Source: Paenibacillus mesophilus (GTDB taxonomy: Bacteria; Bacillota; Bacilli; Paenibacillales; NBRC-103111). Taken from it: 64,000 bases of DNA. Within the stretch, counting starts at the first letter, position 1. Each line of letters starts with the position of its first letter. A program made the position numbers and the translations under genes. Positions 34,694-42,771 of the stretch are shown here, piece by piece. Location of the stretch: positions 124,001 to 188,000 of the forward strand of contig NZ_VCRA01000002.1 of NCBI RefSeq assembly GCF_005938385.1, given 5' to 3'. The notes below the pieces were generated by a model, which ran no database searches, was not told the origin of the DNA, and worked only from the letters and a program-made list of their open reading frames with translations.

Positions 34694-36430
34694 CTAGAAC
34701 ACCCAGAACGGATCGGGCTCGAGCAGACGGGGGGGTTCCCCGATCGCGCTCATATGGTCCAGCAATCGTTCCAACGATGCAAGCCCGGCTTCCTCCGCGG
34801 CGCGCGCCCGTTTCAATAACGAGACGGCTCGCTCAGCCGTTTCCCTGAGGTGGGGCTCTCCCCCCAGCGGGTAAGGGAACATCGTCTGCAGCTGACGGAA
34901 AGCTTCGGTAACCTCGGAGTAGCGGGATGACGCATCGCGCAGCAGCTTGACGACGGCATCATCCTGAGAAGCTTCGGACTCCCGCTCGTTCGTTTTTCTG
35001 CGCAGGTAGGAGGCGGCATAGCTTCTCATATCCCCGACATTCCGCATATTGGCCGCATTGCCCGCCGCGTCTACTGTTCGGTTGGCAAAGGCTTCTATCC
35101 ATGCGTCATAAGCATCCAATCCGTTCACGATACCAGTGAACGTCGTCTCCTTGCCCCGTCCGTGGGCAACCGCCATAGCGAGCATGCGGCGAAAGCTTTC
35201 GTTCTCGTCCATCCGTACCGCCTCCTCGATGACAAAGCCGTACAAGTGACGATTGCGGAATGATTCGTAAGACACTTCCATTGCGGTCAGCGTATCGGCG
35301 GCATAGAATACTTCTCGATCATCGTCATATCCGTAATAGAGCGCGAACTGGGGATTTTTGCCGCTGCCGAATAGGGCCGGAACGCCGCGGTCGATCGAAT
35401 CCCGGATCATGTCCAGCAGCATTCGGTACAGCTCTTCCTTTACTTGGCTTTCCGGCATGTTCTCGTAGCCGAATTTGTCGATTAGGGAGGAGTTGTGCCC
35501 CAGATTCATCATGCTGTTTGGAAACATCGTCGTTCCGGCATACATGTACACGCCGCATAGATCGATTTTGCGCCGCTCGATGTTGATCTGGAACGCGTGT
35601 CCGGTGACGGCCATCACTTCGTCGTAAGGAAGATGGCCTTTGCCGACATAGGGAAGCGCGTAATAGACGCAGTTCCGGATTGACTCGTTGTAAAGTCCGG
35701 TACGGGAAAACAAGATCGCCGGCTTCGCCAGCACGACACGTTTACTCGAAGTCATCGCCATTTCCTTTCCGCCATAAGGCGAGAGTCGGGCGCGAAGCTG
35801 TTCCTCCCGCAGTTTTTTCCGGGATCGGGACAAAGACATGTAGACGCTGGCGGTGCTCATTTGCAGCAGCTCGGCAATCTCGCGGGCCGTCAGCTCCTGA
35901 ACGACATGCGCCTCGAAAATTTTCCGCTCGGCCGGCTTCAGTCTGCGACACATCGCCTCGATCGTCTCCAGCACTTCGCGGCGCAGCAGCAGCGCGCAAG
36001 GGTCGTACTCCCGGGAAGCGGCGATTGCCGACGGCGTCATTGCCGGCCAGGCGTTCTCCGACCCGTACGCTCCTTCACGCGGCTCCGGCTGAGCGAAAGC
36101 GGACATCGGCTGTTCCTTCCCGAACCGGCCGCCGCCGTTTCGCATACTGCGCAGCGCTTGGTTATGGACGATCCGGCGAAGCCAAGGCAGGAAACGCCGC
36201 ATGTCGACAAGCGTCCCCAGCCGCAGAAACGATTTCATGGTCGCCTCCTGTACGACGTCTTCCGCCAGGTGGGGATCTCGGACGATTGCATGCGCCCAGC
36301 CGTATACTTTGGCGCGATGACGCAGCACCAGCTCTCCGAACGCTTCCGGATCGCCTGCGCGCGCCATTGCCACTAGAGCCGCATCATCCCCGGCTTCTAT
36401 CGCCGAACGTCGATTTTGTTCACTCCTCAT
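34694..36430 (-). CDS. ECF-type sigma factor fused to a large BtrH/cysteine-protease-like domain
   Basis: 578 residues. Residues about 15-215 are a complete ECF sigma factor: region 2 (DDAALVAMARAGDPEAFGEL, AEDVVQEATMKSFLRL) and region 4 (LTAREIAELLQMSTASVYM, SLSRSRKKLRE). Residues about 225-500 look like the BtrH N-terminal/C39-like fold: NCVYYALPYVGKGHLPYDEV, VTGHAFQINI, GVPALFGSGKN, YYGYDDDREVFYAADTLTAM. The last 80 residues are helical. Such a fusion could be a one-protein sensor and sigma factor. GAAGGAGGG precedes ATG 36430. The C-terminal assignment rests on motif resemblance only. Confidence 0.82.
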   Translation of the reverse strand: MRSEQNRRSAIEAGDDAALVAMARAGDPEAFGELVLRHRAKVYGWAHAIVRDPHLAEDVVQEATMKSFLRLGTLVDMRRFLPWLRRIVHNQALRSMRNGGGRFGKEQPMSAFAQPEPREGAYGSENAWPAMTPSAIAASREYDPCALLLRREVLETIEAMCRRLKPAERKIFEAHVVQELTAREIAELLQMSTASVYMSLSRSRKKLREEQLRARLSPYGGKEMAMTSSKRVVLAKPAILFSRTGLYNESIRNCVYYALPYVGKGHLPYDEVMAVTGHAFQINIERRKIDLCGVYMYAGTTMFPNSMMNLGHNSSLIDKFGYENMPESQVKEELYRMLLDMIRDSIDRGVPALFGSGKNPQFALYYGYDDDREVFYAADTLTAMEVSYESFRNRHLYGFVIEEAVRMDENESFRRMLAMAVAHGRGKETTFTGIVNGLDAYDAWIEAFANRTVDAAGNAANMRNVGDMRSYAASYLRRKTNERESEASQDDAVVKLLRDASSRYSEVTEAFRQLQTMFPYPLGGEPHLRETAERAVSLLKRARAAEEAGLASLERLLDHMSAIGEPPRLLEPDPFWVF

Positions 36431-36551
36431 CGTTTCCCTCCTTCGCGCCTCTATGATATAGAGCCTTTTCGAAGTCGTTATTTAACAAAGCGTACAAAAA
36501 AATGTTTAAAACGTCTATCGATCGGTTTAATAATATTGCCGCACGACATTG

Positions 36552-36569
36552 GTTACAGTATACTGTAAC
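36552..36569. promoter_or_regulatory. Perfect 18-bp palindrome, likely operator of the MerR regulator
   Basis: GTTACAGTATACTGTAAC is a perfect palindrome 52 bases before the MerR start, in the divergent space with the sigma-fusion gene. A further GTAAC half-site follows at about 36583-36587. MerR regulators bind such dyads between widely spaced -35 and -10 boxes; TTGGTT (36549) and CATTAT (36575) are candidates with a 20-base spacer. Confidence 0.6.
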
Positions 36570-36620
36570 TATAACATTATGATGTAACATTGACACAATG
36601 GTGGTAAAGAGGTGACGCAA

Positions 36621-37040
36621 TTGAATACTTATACGGCCAAGCAAGTTGCGGAGGTTCTCCAGCAGGACGATCCGCAAATGAATTTGAGAACGGTCCGCTA
36701 CTATACGCAAATCGGACTTATTCCCCCTCTGGAGCTAGTCGGCAACAAGAGAGTATATACGGATAAGCACCTCCATTATTTTCGGGCGGCGCTCACATTG
36801 GCCAAGAGCGGGGAGACGCTGGCTGCCGTCCAGGAGAAGCTAAAGGCGCTTCCTGTACAGGAAGTGGTCAAGATCGGAGAAAGCCTTCACCTGTACCAAT
36901 CGAAGCCATGGATCGGCAATGAAACGTACAAGATCGGCGATGACGTCATCATTTCGGTAAGTCCGCGCATTTCCGCCGAGCTTCGAACGAGCGTGATCGA
37001 TACCGTAACCCGGATGCTGAAAGGAGAGACAAGCCGATGA
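36621..37040 (+). CDS. MerR-family transcriptional regulator
   Basis: 139 residues from TTG 36621 (AGAGGTG at 6-7 bases). The winged helix-turn-helix is typical: YTAKQVAEVLQ, LRTVRYYTQIGLIPPLE, NKRVYTDKHLHYFRAAL. A short effector region follows, ending in a basic tail. No cysteine cluster for metals is seen. It probably binds the palindrome upstream and may also control the divergent sigma-fusion gene. The gene runs into a small coupled ORF and then a MutS-like ATPase, so it may regulate those. Confidence 0.85.
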   Translation: MNTYTAKQVAEVLQQDDPQMNLRTVRYYTQIGLIPPLELVGNKRVYTDKHLHYFRAALTLAKSGETLAAVQEKLKALPVQEVVKIGESLHLYQSKPWIGNETYKIGDDVIISVSPRISAELRTSVIDTVTRMLKGETSR

Positions 37041-37138
37041 TCCGCTGCAAATTCTCGAAAGCCGTCATGGCCGGAAAGAAAGTATCGCGTCGACTGTTCC
37101 CGAGCTTCGGCTTTGCCGGTCCGCTTAACCCACGGTAA
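37037..37138 (+). CDS. Possible 33-residue coupled ORF
   Basis: ATG 37037 overlaps the MerR stop (ATGA) and has AAGGAG at ten-base spacing. The product is a basic 33-residue peptide beginning MIRCKFSKAVMAGKKVSRR and ending GPLNPR. It has no membrane segment or recognisable motif. The SD plus stop-start overlap suggest it is translated, but its length makes chance possible. The MutS-like gene begins 43 bases later. Confidence 0.4.
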   Translation: MIRCKFSKAVMAGKKVSRRLFPSFGFAGPLNPR

Positions 37139-37181
37139 TGCAAGGCTATGAGATAGTCCATATCGATTGGGAGGAACTTTT

Positions 37182-38876
37182 ATGGAAAAACTTGATGCGG
37201 CAAGCTTGCTGTGGCCGACGGAAATATCAAAGAACGAGTACAGGGATACGATTCGCATTGCCGACCAAACGATCGCGGACCTGGGACTGGAGCGTATTTT
37301 CCAGGAGCTGTGCTGCAATCATAAATATTATAACGACACCAAGAAGCTATTGTTGAATTTGTGCGACGATCCTGACGTAATCCGGTACCGGCTCGATATT
37401 TTGGACGATTTTCTTCATATTCCCGAGCTTGCCGCACAGTTCGAGAACGTATTGCCGATTATGCACAAGCTTGACATCCACCATCGATCCAAGGTGATAA
37501 CGGGAGCGGAGCTGCTGCGAAAAATTGCTTGGCAATTGGAAGCATTGGAAGTATACGTTCATTGCGCGGCCGCGGTGAAATCGTTATCGACCCGCTTTAG
37601 GCAAGAGGTGAAATCGGCAGGCCTGCGCCGTCTGTTCGCGTTCATCGAGCATATAACCGAAGACGACGGATACCGGTCGCTCGCCGCGACGCTTCCCGAT
37701 TATCGGAGGAAACTTCAAGGCATGTCCAGCGTTACGATCGGCATTAATTTGGACAACGAGCTAAAGCCGGCCGAAGCGATCATTTTATCGCTGGATGCGA
37801 AACCTTTCAAGAACAGGAAAAGCTCGCTGCTGTCCAGCTTGCTCGGCATGAAATCGGTCGAAGAGCCGTACGAAGGCATATCCCCGTTCCAAAATATCGT
37901 GAAGCTGAATCATTCGGCGCTCGATACCGCTCTGCTCAAAAGCTTGGAGGACGTATTCAACGACGCGCTGCTCCCGATCGGAAACGCCATAAAACGGTAT
38001 ATCGATGTCAATATCCCCGCGATTACGAATCTGGAAGCGGAAATCGGCTATTTTGTCGGCGCCTCCAAGTTTTACAATCTGCTATCCGCTGCCGGACTCG
38101 CCGTATGCAAGCCTGATATCGCTCCCGCCGAGGATCGGATATGCCGGATCCGGAACATGATCGACGTCATCCTGGCGGTCGGATTGACCCGACAGCATCC
38201 CGGCTTGCATCTGAATAATTCGATCGTCGCCAACGATATTGATTTTGGGCCCGACGGAAGAGTGTACATCTTAACCGGACCGAATCAAGGCGGGAAAACG
38301 ACGTATACCCGGGCGATCGGAGTCGCTCAAGTGTTGTTTCAGGCGGGACTGTTCGTGCCGGGGAGCCAAGCCGCCATGAGTCCTACGGACGGTCTGTATA
38401 CCCACTTCAGCGAAGAGGAGAAGCCGAATATCGACAACGGCAGGCTCGGAGAGGAATCCAAGCGGCTGCACGACATTTTTATGAGCGCGACGCGGCATAG
38501 TCTCGTCTTGTTGAATGAATCGCTATCCAGCACGAGCTCGAGGGATAGTTTGTATTTGGCCCGGGATGTCGTGAAAGGTTTCAAAGTTCTCGGCTGCAGG
38601 GCGGTCTATGCGACACATTTGCTCGAATTGGCTGCCGGCGCCGATCGGATCAACGAGGAACTGCCCGGGGAAAATAAAGTAATCAGCATGGTCGCCGGAG
38701 TGGAGCGCGAATCCGATTCCGCCGATCGTCCCGGCTTGAAAGCGAAACGGACGTACAAGGTCAAGCCCGGTCCGCCGAATGAAATCAGCTTCGCCAAAGA
38801 TATCGCCCATCTGTACGGAATCAGCTTCGATCAGATCGTGCTGACGTTGAAAGACCGTAGCGCAATCGACAGATAA
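37182..38876 (+). CDS. MutS-like ATPase (domain III/V only)
   Basis: 564 residues. It lacks the mismatch-recognition N-terminus of MutS and has the helical lever region plus the ATPase: Walker A LTGPNQGGKTTYTRAIG, then LFVPGSQAAMSPTDGL, a Walker B altered to VLLNESLSSTSSRDS (Asp replaced by Asn, Glu kept), and ATHLLELA in place of the usual TH-x-x-L motif. Stand-alone MutS-like ATPases of this type are widespread in Firmicutes and their function is unknown; they probably do not do mismatch repair. GGGAGG precedes ATG 37182. Confidence 0.87.
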   Translation: MEKLDAASLLWPTEISKNEYRDTIRIADQTIADLGLERIFQELCCNHKYYNDTKKLLLNLCDDPDVIRYRLDILDDFLHIPELAAQFENVLPIMHKLDIHHRSKVITGAELLRKIAWQLEALEVYVHCAAAVKSLSTRFRQEVKSAGLRRLFAFIEHITEDDGYRSLAATLPDYRRKLQGMSSVTIGINLDNELKPAEAIILSLDAKPFKNRKSSLLSSLLGMKSVEEPYEGISPFQNIVKLNHSALDTALLKSLEDVFNDALLPIGNAIKRYIDVNIPAITNLEAEIGYFVGASKFYNLLSAAGLAVCKPDIAPAEDRICRIRNMIDVILAVGLTRQHPGLHLNNSIVANDIDFGPDGRVYILTGPNQGGKTTYTRAIGVAQVLFQAGLFVPGSQAAMSPTDGLYTHFSEEEKPNIDNGRLGEESKRLHDIFMSATRHSLVLLNESLSSTSSRDSLYLARDVVKGFKVLGCRAVYATHLLELAAGADRINEELPGENKVISMVAGVERESDSADRPGLKAKRTYKVKPGPPNEISFAKDIAHLYGISFDQIVLTLKDRSAIDR

Positions 38877-38895
38877 GGAAGGTGCTTGAAGAAAT

Positions 38896-38931
38896 ACGCC
38901 TGCGATTCCGTTGAATCGTGGGCGTTTTTTT
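38896..38931 (+). terminator. Terminator after the MutS-like gene
   Basis: ACGCC-TG-CGATTC-CGTT-GAATCG-TG-GGCGT followed by TTTTTT. Confidence 0.9.
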
Positions 38932-39045
38932 CGAATATGGGTACAGGAGAAAATGATTGAAACCGAACATAACGTTGACAATAGGCTTGAAAGAAGGGCA
39001 AGCTGATGGAATAGACCCCATGTAGGAGCAGAGGAGCGATCATGA

Positions 39046-39375
39046 ATGTCAACCTATGAGCAATTTGCCGAATTGGATATTCGCATCGGAACGGTGCTGG
39101 AAGCCGAACCGTTCCCGGAAGCCCGTAAACCGGCCATCAAGCTGAAGATCGATTTCGGTCCGCTAGGCGTGAAGCGGACAAGCGCCCAAATCACGAGAAG
39201 GTATGCGCCGGAGTCGTTGATCGGGAGGCAGGTGGCGGCGGTAGTCAACTTTCCTCCGAAGCGCATCGCGGGCTTCGTCTCCGAGGTGCTCGTGCTCGGA
39301 GGGGTGCCGGAGGAGGGGGACGTCGTGCTGTTGCAGCCGGGAGAGCGCGTCCCGGACGGAACTCCGGTCGCTTAG
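39046..39375 (+). CDS. csaA: Chaperone/tRNA-binding protein CsaA
   Basis: 109 residues, a single tRNA-binding OB-fold domain. [38 protein letters not shown] and [19 protein letters not shown] are the CsaA signatures. B. subtilis CsaA binds SecA and unfolded preproteins and may assist secretion. GAGGAG lies nine bases before ATG 39046; ATG 39042 is out of frame. It is a single gene, bounded by the terminator upstream and the ylxM promoter downstream. Confidence 0.92.
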   Translation: MSTYEQFAELDIRIGTVLEAEPFPEARKPAIKLKIDFGPLGVKRTSAQITRRYAPESLIGRQVAAVVNFPPKRIAGFVSEVLVLGGVPEEGDVVLLQPGERVPDGTPVA

Positions 39376-39428
39376 GCATCGGGATTAGAAGTGACCTAGA
39401 CAAATTTCCGACTGACAAGGTAAAATAC

Positions 39429-39457
39429 TTGACATTGCTTCCGACAGTCGTTATGAT
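39429..39457 (+). promoter_or_regulatory. Sigma-A promoter of ylxM-ffh
   Basis: Consensus TTGACA (39429-39434), a 17-base spacer and TATGAT (39452-39457). The SD of ylxM lies 37 bases on. Confidence 0.85.
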
Positions 39458-39509
39458 TAGATTTGTTGTCGTTGTAAAGTGTTTTTCCTTTACAGGAGGT
39501 GTGGCGCGG

Positions 39510-39860
39510 GTGACAGGTGAAGAGCCTCTCAGCAAGACGAACCGCATCAACATGCTGTTCGATATTTATGGGCAGCTGCTCACCGACAAGCAGCGCACGT
39601 TTCTCGGCCTGTATTTCCATGACGATTATTCGCTCGGCGAAATAGCCGCGGAGTTCGAGATCAGCCGTCAGGCGGTCTATGAACACATCAAGCGGTCTGA
39701 AGCGGCGCTCGAGGAATACGAGACGAAGCTTCGGCTCGTGGCCAAGCATGAAGAGCGCAGACGGTTTGCGGACCGGATCGAGGCGATCTTCGGCGGAGAG
39801 CCGCCCGCGGAACCGGACGAATTGAAAGAGCTAGTGAGAAAGCTGTACAATATAGATTGA
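39510..39860 (+). CDS. ylxM: SRP-associated DNA-binding-like protein YlxM
   Basis: 116 residues, with a sigma-70 region-4-like helix-turn-helix: [39 protein letters not shown]. YlxM (UPF0122) is encoded before ffh in Firmicutes and in Streptococcus it stimulates the SRP GTPases. I chose GTG 39510, nine bases from AGGAGGT; GTG 39501 abuts the SD. The frame is open upstream across the promoter, which I excluded. Confidence 0.92.
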   Translation: MTGEEPLSKTNRINMLFDIYGQLLTDKQRTFLGLYFHDDYSLGEIAAEFEISRQAVYEHIKRSEAALEEYETKLRLVAKHEERRRFADRIEAIFGGEPPAEPDELKELVRKLYNID

Positions 39861-39910
39861 ACGACTGATTTTGCTTTAACCGACTCCACCGAAGAAACGG
39901 GGGGATGACC

Positions 39911-41296
39911 ATGGCATTCGAAGGATTGACCGGCCGTTTGCAAAATGTGCTCAGCAAGCTGCGCGGCAAAGGCAAGCTGACCGAGGATGACGTAAACGAA
40001 GCGATGCGCGAAGTTCGACTGGCGCTGTTGGAGGCGGACGTCAACTTCAAAGTCGTCAAAGATTTCATCGCCAAGGTGAAGGAGAAGGCGATCGGCCAAG
40101 AGGTGCTCAAAAGCTTTACGCCCGGCATGGTCGTCATCGATATCGTCAACAAAGAGCTGACCGCGCTGATGGGCGGTACGCAGAGCAAGCTGGCCAAGGC
40201 GAACAAGCCGCCGACCGTCATCCTGATGGTAGGTTTGCAGGGCGCGGGGAAAACGACGGCGTCAAGCAAGCTGGCCAAGCTTCTGCAGAAGCAGAACCAC
40301 CGTCCTCTACTGGTCGCGGCCGATATTTACCGCCCGGCGGCCATCAAGCAGCTGCAGGTGCTCGGCGAGCAGATCAAGGTGCCGGTATATACGCTCGGAG
40401 ACAAGACAAGCCCGGTCGATATCGCGAAGGGCGGCTTGCAGCACGCGAAAGATAACGGCAACGATTATTTGATTATCGACACGGCCGGCCGGCTGCAAAC
40501 GGACGAGCAGCTGATGGAGGAGCTGAAGCAGATTACCGCTTCGGTAGATCCCGACGAAACGCTTCTCGTCATCGATGCGATGACGGGACAGGAAGCGGTC
40601 AATGTCGCCGAAAGCTTCCATTCCCAGCTGGAGCTGACCGGGGTCATTCTGTCCCGGCTCGACGGCGACATGCGCGGCGGCGCGGCGTTGTCGGTCAAAG
40701 CGATCACCGGCTGCCCGATCAAGTTCGCCTCCATGGGCGAGAAGGTCGATTCGCTCGAGCCGTTCCATCCGGAACGGATGGCTTCCCGCATACTCGGTAT
40801 GGGCGATATGCTGTCGCTGATCGAGAAGGCGCAATCGAGCATCGATGCGGAGAAAGCGGCGGAGATGGAGCGCAAAATGCGCAACGCCGAATTCACGTTC
40901 GAAGATTTCCTCGAACAGATGGAACAGGTCAAGAAGCTCGGACCGATCGACCAGCTGCTCGATATGCTGCCCGGAGCGAGCAAGATGAAGGGCATGAAGG
41001 ATCTGAAAGTCGACGACAAGCAGATGGGACGGGTCGTCGCGATCGTCAAGTCGATGACGAAGGAAGAGAAGCTGAAGCCCGAGCTGTTGAATGCAAGCCG
41101 CCGCAAGCGGATCGCGGCGGGCAGCGGCACATCGATTCAGGACGTGAACCGGCTTATCAAGCAGTTCGACGACATGCGGAAGATGATGAAGCAATTTTCG
41201 TCGATGATGGGCCCCGGCGGTCCGAAGGGCTTGAAAAACATGAAGAACATGAAGAAGCTCGGCAAGGGCGGCGGCTTCAAGTTCCCGTTCGGTTAA
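39911..41296 (+). CDS. ffh: Signal recognition particle protein Ffh
   Basis: 461 residues. Ffh binds signal peptides and SRP RNA and docks with FtsY. The N domain begins MAFEGLTGRLQNVLSKL; the G domain has GLQGAGKTT near 110, DIYRPAAIKQL, DTAGRLQTD and SRLDGDMRGG; the methionine-rich M domain is about 310-450 (GSGTSIQDVNRLIKQF, MRKMMKQFSSMMG). ATG 39911 has GGGGGG nearby and gives the standard start; ATG 39905 overlaps the SD. Three hairpin repeats separate it from rpsP. Confidence 0.97.
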   Translation: MAFEGLTGRLQNVLSKLRGKGKLTEDDVNEAMREVRLALLEADVNFKVVKDFIAKVKEKAIGQEVLKSFTPGMVVIDIVNKELTALMGGTQSKLAKANKPPTVILMVGLQGAGKTTASSKLAKLLQKQNHRPLLVAADIYRPAAIKQLQVLGEQIKVPVYTLGDKTSPVDIAKGGLQHAKDNGNDYLIIDTAGRLQTDEQLMEELKQITASVDPDETLLVIDAMTGQEAVNVAESFHSQLELTGVILSRLDGDMRGGAALSVKAITGCPIKFASMGEKVDSLEPFHPERMASRILGMGDMLSLIEKAQSSIDAEKAAEMERKMRNAEFTFEDFLEQMEQVKKLGPIDQLLDMLPGASKMKGMKDLKVDDKQMGRVVAIVKSMTKEEKLKPELLNASRRKRIAAGSGTSIQDVNRLIKQFDDMRKMMKQFSSMMGPGGPKGLKNMKNMKKLGKGGGFKFPFG

Positions 41297-41302
41297 TGTA
41301 GG

Positions 41303-41479
41303 AAGTACTCGGAATTAGCTTCGAAGCTGCACGTCACTTTATGGGGCATGTATTAGGGGGGCTCCCCCAAAAGTACTAGGAGTAAGCTCCAGAGCTTCGC
41401 TTCACTTTTGGGGGAATTGTTCCGGGGTCCCCATAAAGTACTCGGAATAAGCTACGAAGCACATCTTCACTTTATGGGG
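41303..41479. repeat. Triple hairpin-repeat array, copies B1-B3
   Basis: B1 (41303-41346) has a decayed left arm. B2 (41364-41414) has CCCCCAAAAGT/ACTTTTGGGGG. B3 (41429-41479) has CCCCATAAAGT/ACTTTATGGGG. Loops keep ACT-GGA-TAAGC and GAAGC or AGAGC. The arms differ between units yet pair perfectly within each unit. B3 ends seven bases before the rpsP SD. Confidence 0.88.
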
Positions 41480-41502
41480 TATTTAAGGGAGGTGAAAACA
41501 CA

Positions 41503-41775
41503 ATGGCAGTTCGCATTCGTTTGAAACGTATGGGCGCTCATAAAGCTCCTTTTTACCGCGTGGTCGTATCGGATTCCCGTTCCCCGCGCGACGGCCGTTT
41601 CATTGAAGAAATCGGCACGTACAACCCGTTGACTACGCCTGCTTCCGTCGCGATCGACGAGGAGAAAGCGTTGAAATGGCTGAAAGACGGCGCGCAAGCG
41701 TCCGACACGGTTCGCAACCTGTTCAGCAAAGCCGGCATCTTGACTAAGTTTCACCAATTCAGACAACAGAAGTAA
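41503..41775 (+). CDS. rpsP: 30S ribosomal protein S16
   Basis: 90 residues, standard for S16. It begins [19 protein letters not shown] and contains [27 protein letters not shown] is the SD. The gene opens the rpsP-khpA-rimM-trmD-rplS run found in most Firmicutes. The hairpin array just upstream lies in its likely leader RNA. Confidence 0.97.
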   Translation: MAVRIRLKRMGAHKAPFYRVVVSDSRSPRDGRFIEEIGTYNPLTTPASVAIDEEKALKWLKDGAQASDTVRNLFSKAGILTKFHQFRQQK

Positions 41776-41796
41776 TCTGTTGAATTGGAGGTTGCT

Positions 41797-42027
41797 ATGA
41801 AAGATTTGATCACCGTTCTCGCCAAGGCGTTGGTTGATCATCCGGAAGATGTCGTCGTGAGCGAAGCCGAGGAGAAAGACGAGATCGTGTACCGGCTGTC
41901 CGTTCATCCGTCCGATATGGGCAAGGTGATCGGCAAGCAGGGACGCATCGCCAAAGCTTTGCGCACCGTCGTCACATCGGCGGCCGTGAAACATAACAAG
42001 CGCGTGTCCGTGGAGATCGTCTCCTGA
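41797..42027 (+). CDS. khpA: KH-domain RNA-binding protein KhpA
   Basis: 76 residues, a single type-II KH domain with the RNA-binding GKQGR loop in MGKVIGKQGRIAKALR. KhpA (YlqC) partners with KhpB/Jag and affects cell size and division in Gram-positive bacteria. ATG 41797 follows TTGGAGG closely; an earlier in-frame start would cover the SD. It is 21 bases from rpsP. A perfect 12-bp hairpin lies between it and rimM. Confidence 0.94.
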   Translation: MKDLITVLAKALVDHPEDVVVSEAEEKDEIVYRLSVHPSDMGKVIGKQGRIAKALRTVVTSAAVKHNKRVSVEIVS

Positions 42028-42116
42028 CGGTGGAAACGGACCTCGCGCAGATTGCGCGCAATCGATCGGGATGCGGGTGCATAACGGTTCGGGCGGCTGC
42101 GCAAACTGCGAAAGAG

Positions 42117-42144
42117 AAGGGTTAGGCATGTGCCTAACCCTTTT
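42117..42144 (+). terminator. Perfect hairpin after khpA
   Basis: AAGGGTTAGGCA-TG-TGCCTAACCCTT is a 12-bp perfect inverted repeat, with a short TTTT end. In RNA it would form a strong stem; termination is probably partial, because rimM has no clear promoter downstream. Confidence 0.6.
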
Positions 42145-42246
42145 CCCGATCCGGCGGGACTTGTCTTCCGAACCCGTCGCTATCGCTGCAGTACAGGTCG
42201 ATCCGGCGCGTCATGGTGTCGGGAGGACCGGATATGGAGGGAACGA

Positions 42247-42771
42247 ATGAGCGGAAAACTGTACAACGTCGGCAAAGTGGTCAATACGCACGGGATACGA
42301 GGCGAAGTAAAGGTCGTGTCGCAAACCGACTTTCCGGAGGAGCGGTTCGGCAAAGGCAGCCGGCTCGTACTGACGGAGCCGCAGAACGGGGACGCCGAGC
42401 TCCGGGTCCAAGTCGAAAGCGCGCGTTTGCACAAGAATGTATATATCGTCAAATTCAAAGGGTACGATAATATTAATGAAATCCTTCCCTACAAAGGCTG
42501 GCTGCTGAAAGTATCCGATGAGGAGCGTAAGCCGCTTGACGAAGGCGAATATTATTACGAACAAATTATCGGCTGCCGCGTCGTGACGGACGAAGGGGAG
42601 GAGCTCGGCACGATCGGGGAAATATTGGCTCCAGGCGCAAACCATGTGTGGGTGGTCGAACGTCCGAAGGGCAAGCCCGTACTGCTGCCCGTTATCGACG
42701 ATGTCATCCTGGACGTGGACGTAGAGGCGAAGCAGGTTCGCGTACATATAATGGAAGGTTTGATCGACTGA
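42247..42771 (+). CDS. rimM: Ribosome maturation factor RimM
   Basis: 174 residues. RimM helps assemble the 30S head through contact with S19. The N-terminal domain starts [18 protein letters not shown]; the PRC-barrel C-terminus contains [11 protein letters not shown] and [16 protein letters not shown] 42247 has GGAGGG upstream; the frame is open further upstream but through the hairpin region. Its stop overlaps the start of trmD (TGATG). Confidence 0.95.
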   Translation: MSGKLYNVGKVVNTHGIRGEVKVVSQTDFPEERFGKGSRLVLTEPQNGDAELRVQVESARLHKNVYIVKFKGYDNINEILPYKGWLLKVSDEERKPLDEGEYYYEQIIGCRVVTDEGEELGTIGEILAPGANHVWVVERPKGKPVLLPVIDDVILDVDVEAKQVRVHIMEGLID

